Shown here one piece after another: positions 38,338-43,544 of a stretch of 43,544 nucleotides of DNA (position 1 is the stretch's first letter; every line of letters starts with the position of its first letter). Both the position numbers and the translations under genes were made by a program. The DNA is from a virus. The stretch lies in the IMG/VR virus record IMGVR_UViG_3300046501_000208, positions 1 to 43,544 of that record; one strand, 5' to 3'. Under the pieces are notes generated by a model. That model had not been told where the DNA came from. It saw only the letters and a list, made by a program, of their open reading frames with translations, and searched no databases.

Positions 38338-41300
38338 TCCACGTCTATGCCAGTCGTTTGCATCCGGACAAAGAGACCTACCAAACCAGCACCGCACAGT
38401 CACTGCTGTCATGGCTTCACCAGAATGGAATCAGCCCCGAGACCCGCCTCGACATGTTGCCTATGTCGCTTTACCTGAACGGCGATCGTTTGGTGCCAAG
38501 CCAGTGGAGTAAAACTGTTTTCCGCCCGGATGATCTGGTCGAGATTTATCGGGAGCCTAAAGGCACGGACCCATTCAGCATCACTTTTGCTTTGATATTC
38601 GGAGCAGCGGCGGTGCTGAAGGCTCTCACGCCAAAGATTCCAACTGTGGGCGGCAACTCTCGGGATCAGGGCGACCCGCTTAACGAGGCGAACGCGAAAG
38701 GCAACTCTGTAAAGTTGAATGATGTCATTCCTGAGCTAGCAGGCTTCAACCCTGAGCGCTTTCCCGATTATGCAGCGCCTCCGAGGCGGTACTTCGCTGG
38801 CCCATATGAGCAGCGGATCGAGATGAACCTGGTAGTGGGTCGTGGGCGCTACCAAATCGCACCAAGCAAAGTGAAGGTGGGCGCTACGCCGATGCTTGCT
38901 CTCGGAGATGATGCCCGGTTCCACATATATGAGCCGGGTCAGGACATGTCCGGGGATCCGGCGCATCTCTATTGGTACACAGCCAACGAAGTAGGGGCCA
39001 GTTCAAACGGGTCTGCGGGCCTGGAATTGACCGCGACAACTGCTCTCACTCCATCGGCAAATGCGTCGGCTTACCAGTTCGCCGGTAACGCGATCAGCAT
39101 CCCCGCTGGCGTGGGGGCGTTTCCTGCAGATTGGGATGCTGGAATCGTGCTGAAGGTGCAGGCGCCCTATGTTTACAGCGTGATTGACGGCGGGCTGGAC
39201 CGGGACATTGTCCGGGGGCCGCTGTGGATGCTGAGCCCGGTTCCTGGGATGCGGATTGAAGTAGCTGGCGCGAACGCAGGCGTTTATGTGGTTAACAGCT
39301 ACAGGCCTTATGTGCCGGCGATACCGGCTACACCAGGTACGCCTTCGACGCTGACCGGGTCAGCAGCGCCTGCCCGGTATGACTTCAACACGACGTCGCT
39401 CACGTTTACGCTTTCTCGATCAGGAACCGCTTACCCCGTCACCCTCAATACTGCTACGACCAATCTGGACGGCCTCATCACCGCGCTAAATACCAAGTTG
39501 TCAGAGACCCCCTTTGCTGCCATATCGAGTGGCGGACGCGTTCGGTTCGTAGAGCAGTCTCCATACAATGGGCAGGCCATAAGCGCGAGCGGGGCATCCA
39601 CGATTATTGGGTCGGCACCTGTCGGCACTATCGGCACAGCAACCACCAGCGGAGCACCTGAGCAGCCTGCCGAAATGACGCTCAGCTACGATAGCGGCGC
39701 CCCGGTAACTGGCTTGGCGCTCGGGGAGGGACTCGCCACTATTGGTCCACGCGGCTTGCGCTATCGGATCCTCGGGTTTAGCGCATCTCTGATGACTGTT
39801 GAGCGGCTTACTGCCGGTGGGGACGTCGATTCCAGCTGGCCGGGTTTTGACAACATGCAAACCGTAAACGGGGCAATAAATCTGGACCCATCGAACCTGG
39901 AGGGCGGCTATCGCGGACCGTTCCCGGCCTGTCCAGAGGGCGAGTTGATAACCGCCATTGAGTTCGACGTCATGTACCCGTCCGGTTTGATCTTCCTGGG
40001 GGCCAAAGGCGAACGCTGGCCGCTGGAGGGGTACACCCAGTTCGAATACCGGGACATGAACGGCCCGGGAGCATGGGTATCCGCTGAATTCTCCCAAAGC
40101 GCAGCAACACTTGATGCCGTTGGGTACACACACCGCATTGATTTGCCTTACCCCATGCGCCCAGAGTGCCGCCATAAAAAGTTGTTGGTGAATCAGGGAG
40201 GCAATCGTGACACTGAATATTTCGACAAGGTGATGTGGCTGACACTCAAAGGGCTGATGCAAGGATCATCGCGCACCAGCTTTCCCGGAGTGACCATGCT
40301 CACAGCGGATATCCGCGGAGGTGACCGAATTTCATCGCAGACTGAAAACAAGGTATCGGTCGAATGCACCAGAATCCTCCCGGTCCTGCGCAATGGTGTA
40401 TGGCAGCCGGAGCAACCCACCCGAGAAATTTCCGCGTGGATTGGACACGTAGCCCGAGACGTCGGCTATTCCGATACGCAAGACATCGATATCGCGGAGC
40501 TTGAGCGCTTGGAAAGCACTTACTGGACACCTCGAGGTGATGCTTACGACAAGATCATAGACAGCCCTGACACCGTTAAAGGCAGCATGATCGAGGCTCT
40601 AAACGCCGGCTTCGCAGAGCTGTCCATTGACCGCGGCGTACTTGTACCGGTTCGCGACGGTCCCCGAGGTTCCGCGTTCGATGCCGTCTACAACCCTCAG
40701 GTCATGACAGATGATCTGGAACTGAGTTTCAACGGCCCGGATCTGCCAGACGAGTACGATGGGGTAGATGTTGAATACTACGACCATCGAACCAGACAGA
40801 ACGAGGTTGTCCCTTGCCGTTTGCCAGGGGATGCCGGTTCGCGGATTTCGAAGCTCAAGCTGGAGGGAGTCACAGAGCGCAATCGTGTTTGGCGCTGGGG
40901 AATGCGCGAGCGGCGGAAACTTCAGTACAGACGGAAATCCTTTACTTTCAATACTGAGTTGGATGCTCTAAATAGCGGGTATGGCGACTACGTCGCGCTC
41001 GGTGTAAGCGTGTCCGGGTATGGCCAGAGCGCTGAAGTCAACGCCTATGCCACCCTTGGCGATGGCTCCCGGCTGATAGGTTCAACCGAGCCGCTCGATT
41101 GGTCTCTGCCGGGTACATATAAGGTCGTGCTTCGGCGCAGGGATGGTTCGGCCTCCGGACCATACGTGGCAACGTTTGTCAGTGAGTACCAGTTCACCAT
41201 CCCTACTCTGGATTTCGAGCCGGATATGACTGGTGAAACCGAGCCGCCCATCATCCAGTTCGGGCACGAAAGCAGATGGTGTCACCCTGCGCTAATTACT

Positions 41301-41396
41301 AGCGTCAAGCCGCGGGGTACCAAAGCCTGCGCGGTTGAGGCAGAAATCTACGATGAGAGGGTGTATGCCGACGACAATAATTTTGCCCCGGCTTAA
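38334..41396 (+). CDS. Tail tip host-specificity protein, TipJ family
   Basis: A 1020-residue central tail-tip protein. It starts MIHVYASRLHPDKETYQTST with a short membrane-like stretch (FALIFGAAAVLKAL), includes the fold-typical GPYEQRIEMNLVVGRGRYQI, and TREISAWIGHVARDVGYSDT, and ends DDNNFAPA. This is the equivalent of lambda gpJ and contacts the receptor or adds to its binding. The Thr/Ser/Ala-rich region around 335-440 looks like an inserted module. ATG 38334 overlaps the previous stop; the extension to 38289 is rejected. Confidence 0.9.
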   Translation: MIHVYASRLHPDKETYQTSTAQSLLSWLHQNGISPETRLDMLPMSLYLNGDRLVPSQWSKTVFRPDDLVEIYREPKGTDPFSITFALIFGAAAVLKALTPKIPTVGGNSRDQGDPLNEANAKGNSVKLNDVIPELAGFNPERFPDYAAPPRRYFAGPYEQRIEMNLVVGRGRYQIAPSKVKVGATPMLALGDDARFHIYEPGQDMSGDPAHLYWYTANEVGASSNGSAGLELTATTALTPSANASAYQFAGNAISIPAGVGAFPADWDAGIVLKVQAPYVYSVIDGGLDRDIVRGPLWMLSPVPGMRIEVAGANAGVYVVNSYRPYVPAIPATPGTPSTLTGSAAPARYDFNTTSLTFTLSRSGTAYPVTLNTATTNLDGLITALNTKLSETPFAAISSGGRVRFVEQSPYNGQAISASGASTIIGSAPVGTIGTATTSGAPEQPAEMTLSYDSGAPVTGLALGEGLATIGPRGLRYRILGFSASLMTVERLTAGGDVDSSWPGFDNMQTVNGAINLDPSNLEGGYRGPFPACPEGELITAIEFDVMYPSGLIFLGAKGERWPLEGYTQFEYRDMNGPGAWVSAEFSQSAATLDAVGYTHRIDLPYPMRPECRHKKLLVNQGGNRDTEYFDKVMWLTLKGLMQGSSRTSFPGVTMLTADIRGGDRISSQTENKVSVECTRILPVLRNGVWQPEQPTREISAWIGHVARDVGYSDTQDIDIAELERLESTYWTPRGDAYDKIIDSPDTVKGSMIEALNAGFAELSIDRGVLVPVRDGPRGSAFDAVYNPQVMTDDLELSFNGPDLPDEYDGVDVEYYDHRTRQNEVVPCRLPGDAGSRISKLKLEGVTERNRVWRWGMRERRKLQYRRKSFTFNTELDALNSGYGDYVALGVSVSGYGQSAEVNAYATLGDGSRLIGSTEPLDWSLPGTYKVVLRRRDGSASGPYVATFVSEYQFTIPTLDFEPDMTGETEPPIIQFGHESRWCHPALITSVKPRGTKACAVEAEIYDERVYADDNNFAPA

Positions 41397-41411
41397 CCCC
41401 AAAGTCTTCAC

Positions 41412-41436
41412 AGCCCGCCTCGCGCGGGCTTTTTTT
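41412..41436 (+). terminator. Intrinsic terminator after the tail tip gene
   Basis: AGCCCGC (41412-41418) pairs with GCGGGCT (41424-41430) over a 5-nt loop, then a T-run. It lies between the tail tip and the endolysin gene. Confidence 0.75.
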
Positions 41437-41451
41437 CGCCTGGAGTAAACG

Positions 41452-41877
41452 ATGGACGTGACCGAGAAAGATCGCGATATTTTGGCGCGTACGCTTTGGG
41501 GCGAAGCGCGTGGGGAAGGATTGGCCGGCATGGTTGCCGTGGCCTGGTCGATCCGCAACCGGGTCGAGGATGGAAAGGCGAGATCGTGGTGGGGCGAGGG
41601 CTATGCCGGCGTCTGTCAGAAGCCATACCAGTTCAGCTGCTGGAACAAGGGCGATCCGAACCAACCGTTTCTGTCGGGCGCACGGCAGATTCCGTTCAGA
41701 GAGTTGGCCCAGTGCCGCGTGGCTGCTGACCTGGTGATTGACGGAAAGGTGCCTGACCCAACGAGCGGCGCGACTCACTACTACGCTACATCAATGCCGG
41801 CGGCGCCAAAATGGACGGTTGGCGCCAAGAAAACTTTGACTCTCGGCCATCACATCTTCTTCGCCGACGTGCCCTGA
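41452..41877 (+). CDS. SleB-like cell wall hydrolase (endolysin)
   Basis: A 141-residue muralytic enzyme of the SleB/Hydrolase_2 type: LARTLWGEARGEGLAGMVAV with the likely catalytic Glu, then VAWSIRNRVEDG, and SGATHYYATSMPAAPKW. It would degrade peptidoglycan at lysis. No signal peptide is visible, so export would rely on the holin. It is about 20 kb from the holin and spanins, an unusual split. ATG 41452 follows TGGAG. Confidence 0.85.
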   Translation: MDVTEKDRDILARTLWGEARGEGLAGMVAVAWSIRNRVEDGKARSWWGEGYAGVCQKPYQFSCWNKGDPNQPFLSGARQIPFRELAQCRVAADLVIDGKVPDPTSGATHYYATSMPAAPKWTVGAKKTLTLGHHIFFADVP

Positions 41878-41884
41878 GTCAACA

Positions 41885-42127
41885 TCAGTTATGCAGCTGA
41901 CTGAGCCTTGCTTGAACGGCGTCGTCGAAGATCATGTAAAGCGCTTCGATATCGGCTGGCCGTAGACGCTTGGCTGTTTCGAGGCCCAGTATGAACGCTA
42001 TCTGCATCTCGCCCTCGCGCTCTATCGCTTGACGATCACTCGCGGCGTTAAGCGCGCGAACGAGGTCATCAATGTCCCCTTGGAGGGATTTTGGTAGTCG
42101 AAGCGCATCGATGCGTTCTTGCGGCAT
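41885..42127 (-). CDS. Hypothetical protein in SOS-box operon (80 aa)
   Basis: An 80-residue helical protein: RIDALRLPKSLQGDIDDLVR, then EREGEMQIAFILGLETAKRL and ADIEALYMIFDDAVQARL. No family function is recognised. It is the downstream member of a two-gene minus-strand unit headed by a LexA box at 42496, and it converges with the endolysin gene (8 bp between stops). Confidence 0.65.
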   Translation of the reverse strand: MPQERIDALRLPKSLQGDIDDLVRALNAASDRQAIEREGEMQIAFILGLETAKRLRPADIEALYMIFDDAVQARLSQLHN

Positions 42128-42130
42128 TGA

Positions 42131-42481
42131 TCAATCCTGATGTTGATGAGAAGTTGCCGAACCATGACCCCGGTCCACCTTGTGCAGCTCTTCTAGCTGT
42201 TTTCGACAGCGCTCAAGCCCAGCGACCCGGTTGCCTAGCAATGAATTCTCCACGTAGCAGTCAGACAGGCGCTTTTGTGATTGCCTGAGCTCGGAGCGCA
42301 GCCTATCACGCTCGATTGTCACCTCGGCATTCAGGTCGATCAGTTTGGCAACGTTCCTCCGATAGCGGCTGACCTCCCTCTGGAGCAGATGGCATTCCTC
42401 AATGAGCAGACGTGATTGCTGCTCGAGCATTTCTTCGCGGGTGAATTCATCGGGCCATTCGGCCTGTTGGCTGGCTTCCAT
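42131..42481 (-). CDS. Coiled-coil protein in SOS-box operon (116 aa)
   Basis: A 116-residue protein dominated by a long charged coiled coil (LEQQSRLLIEECHLLQREVS, VTIERDRLRSELRQSQKRLS). ATG 42481 (MEASQQAEWPDEF) is favoured over the open frame to 42718. A near-consensus LexA box lies at 42496-42515, 14 bp upstream of the start. The function is unknown; expression would rise on DNA damage. Confidence 0.65.
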   Translation of the reverse strand: MEASQQAEWPDEFTREEMLEQQSRLLIEECHLLQREVSRYRRNVAKLIDLNAEVTIERDRLRSELRQSQKRLSDCYVENSLLGNRVAGLERCRKQLEELHKVDRGHGSATSHQHQD

Positions 42482-42495
42482 TTGGTAAACTCTAA

Positions 42496-42515
42496 TACTG
42501 TTTGGATATACAGTA
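42496..42515. promoter_or_regulatory. LexA (SOS) box at the right end
   Basis: TACTGTTTGGATATACAGTA keeps both SOS half-sites (TACTGT and ACAGTA) with the eight-base spacing. It sits 14 bp before the minus-strand gene starting at 42481, the same distance as the box at 12372 from its gene. Confidence 0.75.
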
Positions 42516-42855
42516 ATAGAGAATGTCAGTGGAAAGCCACCCACGGTGACGAGCTGCAGGGATTGGATTGTGATTCGGTAGGCAGAACGCCCGGGAAGGG
42601 GTGGTAAATCTCGTACCACTTTTTGTACCAATCGATGGGGAAAGCAGGGGCAAACAGTGCCTTTCGGGAGCGCCAGATGCCCATTAAAGGCGCATCCGGC
42701 ACACACCAGCAAATCCACACATCGTTAATTTTCGCCGCCAAAATCTCCCCCAAAATGAGACCACAAGAGTCTTATTTTATTGGCGTGGTAAGCCGGGAGT
42801 TTTGAGAGGCTTTTGAGGGGTGTTTTGAATCTATGCTACTGACACAAAAGGATTT
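42516..42855. other. Noncoding right end of the prophage (P' arm)
   Basis: About 340 bp with no supported gene. A short minus-strand frame (42526-42684) starting MGIWRSRKALFAPAFPIDWY has no ribosome site and is only a weak candidate. The part next to attR carries the 11-bp repeat units listed separately. Confidence 0.5.
42734..42832. repeat. 11-bp repeats at the right end, putative P'-arm integrase sites
   Basis: Direct copies GCCGCCAAAAT (42734-42744) and TCCCCCAAAAT (42746-42756) match the left-end units. Inverted copies GTTTTGAGAGG (42799-42809), CTTTTGAGGGG (42810-42820) and GTTTTGAATCT (42822-42832) follow at about helical spacing. The set beside both att cores supports arm-type sites. 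Confidence 0.55.
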
Positions 42856-42918
42856 TTAGCAAAAGCGTAGTGTGTCCCACGCCTTGATCCCGTACAGGTG
42901 CAACTTTTTATCTGCCAT
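42856..42918 (-). pseudogene. Stranded 5' remnant of the ArsC-like gene
   Basis: From ATG 42918 the minus strand reads MADKKLHLYGIKAWDTLRFC and stops. The first 13 residues are the original host N-terminus, and the rest is phage sequence past the crossover, where the Cys codon TGC is TGG. A good ribosome site (AGGGGGC) precedes the ATG. It would encode only a 20-residue peptide. Confidence 0.75.
42878..42888. other. attR core (candidate)
   Basis: CACGCCTTGAT, identical to 1220-1230. The base after the core (C here, A at attL) and before it (C here, G at attL) differ as expected for phage and host sides. Inferred attB is GTGTCG, core, CCCGTA; inferred attP is GTGTCC, core, ACCGTA. Confidence 0.75.
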
Positions 42919-43150
42919 GAGCTTGCCCCCTTTTGGAGATGCTTGGAAAAACGGTGACGGATTATGCCACGTACAAACTGCTAGGGCGCGGCCTGCCGAT
43001 GCTTTGTCAGTCTTTGCAGGTGTTTCGCGTCGGGTAAGACCTATGTATTACCACGAGGCGATAGCTTAAACCGCTAATATGGCACTTCGACGCTGCGCCC
43101 GGGTCTGCTCCAGGTGTCAGTCACACGTCGCTCGCTCGGGGAAATACGCA
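42919..43150. other. Host intergenic region
   Basis: A 232-bp gap between the divergent ArsC-like remnant and the antiporter gene. It should hold promoters for both; the original ArsC-like (and perhaps dapD) promoter would be here, now cut off from them by the prophage. I see no clear RNA gene or repeat. Confidence 0.5.
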
Positions 43151-43544
43151 ATGCAGACAGCCTATACCGTCCTTATCTTGTTGACGCTGGTAGGTGTCTC
43201 GCGTTTGCTGGCCCGGCTGATCCCGTTACCGCTGCCCCTGGTACAGATCGCCGCTGGCGCCTTGCTCGCATGGCCAACTCTGGGGCTTCATGTGGCGCTG
43301 GACCCGGAGCTGTTTCTCTTCCTGTTTTTGCCTCCTTTGCTGTTCTCCGATGGCTGGCGCATGCCCAAACGCGACCTCTGGCGTTATCGCGGGCCGATCC
43401 TGACCATGGCAGTGGGGCTGGTGATCTTCACGGTCATCGGCGCGGGTTATTTCATCCACTGGTTGCTGCCCTCCATCCCTTTGCCCGTAGCCTTCGCCCT
43501 CGCGGCGGTTCTTTCTCCTACGGACGCCGTGGCTGTTTCAGCTA
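43151..43544 (+). CDS. CPA1-type Na+/H+ antiporter (partial)
   Basis: An inner-membrane cation/proton antiporter; only the first 131 codons are in the window. It begins MQTAYTVLILLTLVGVSRLL, with several membrane segments, and shows CPA1 features FLPPLLFSDGW and LSPTDAVAVS. ATG 43151 follows GGGGAAATACGCA. It is host chromosome beyond attR. Confidence 0.85.
   Translation, partial: MQTAYTVLILLTLVGVSRLLARLIPLPLPLVQIAAGALLAWPTLGLHVALDPELFLFLFLPPLLFSDGWRMPKRDLWRYRGPILTMAVGLVIFTVIGAGYFIHWLLPSIPLPVAFALAAVLSPTDAVAVSA

Noticed and set aside
42526-42684. Minus-strand frame starting MGIWRSRKALFAPAFPIDWY
   Set aside because: The composition is plausible, but there is no ribosome site or promoter and no family is recognised; kept only as a weak possibility.
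1-43544. tRNA gene at the integration site, CRISPR array or insertion sequence
   Set aside because: No cloverleaf-like sequence, spaced direct-repeat array or transposase was seen; the att core lies in a protein gene.

Overview
The window shows a complete-looking, about 41.7 kb, lambda/HK97-type siphovirus prophage in a Pseudomonas-like chromosome. The host assignment rests on the flanking genes (DapD, an ArsC/Spx-family reductase, a CPA1 Na+/H+ antiporter), the GC-rich composition, and prophage proteins that look like those of Pseudomonas phages. Host DNA is at both ends: dapD and the ArsC-like gene on the left (both minus strand), and a 20-codon remnant of the ArsC-like gene's original 5' end plus the antiporter start on the right. 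The junctions share the 11-bp core CACGCCTTGAT (1220-1230 and 42878-42888). The phage integrated inside the ArsC-like gene and supplies a replacement start and N-terminus, so the gene body stays open.

Layout: 1320-2646 holds lambda-like int and xis. From 2684 to 10840 lies a leftward accessory region of small phage genes and a large cytosine-C5 methyltransferase. It is interrupted at 8364-9633 by a forward two-gene cargo that includes a putative AbiC-type abortive infection protein. From 10940 to 12390 lie the start of the leftward operon, a strong candidate PL with a boxA-like leader, and a separate SOS-box-controlled gene. At 12501-14577 is the immunity region: a cI-type S24 repressor followed by two genes ending at a terminator, three operator-like repeats with a near-consensus PR, then cro and a CII-family gene. 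At 14643-19922 is the rightward early region: Rha/antirepressor, DnaT-like O, P, VRR-NUC nuclease, a second tyrosine recombinase, two Cys-rich zinc proteins, and a gene in the Q position followed by a tR'-like terminator.

The late genes run forward from 20065 to 41877. They are holin, Rz and nested Rz1, HNH, TerS, TerL, portal, protease, HK97 capsid, head-tail connectors, tail tube, the gpG/gpGT chaperone pair with a lambda-type GGGAAAG slippery site, a small membrane-protein moron, tape measure, tail appendages (one with an SGNH-hydrolase-like domain), DUF1833, NlpC/P60, TipJ, and a SleB-like endolysin placed far from the holin. Two minus-strand genes under a second SOS box close the prophage before attR.

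The most distinctive signals are these: the att site that rebuilds the host ArsC-like N-terminus upstream of dapD; 11-bp tandem arm-site-like repeats at both ends; five copies of a 14-bp operator-like motif at PL and PR; a structured leftward leader; two near-consensus LexA boxes with a stand-alone LexA-type DNA-binding domain; an eight-copy motif expansion in the methyltransferase; and several candidate lysogenic-conversion cassettes. No tRNA, rRNA, insertion sequence or CRISPR array was seen.
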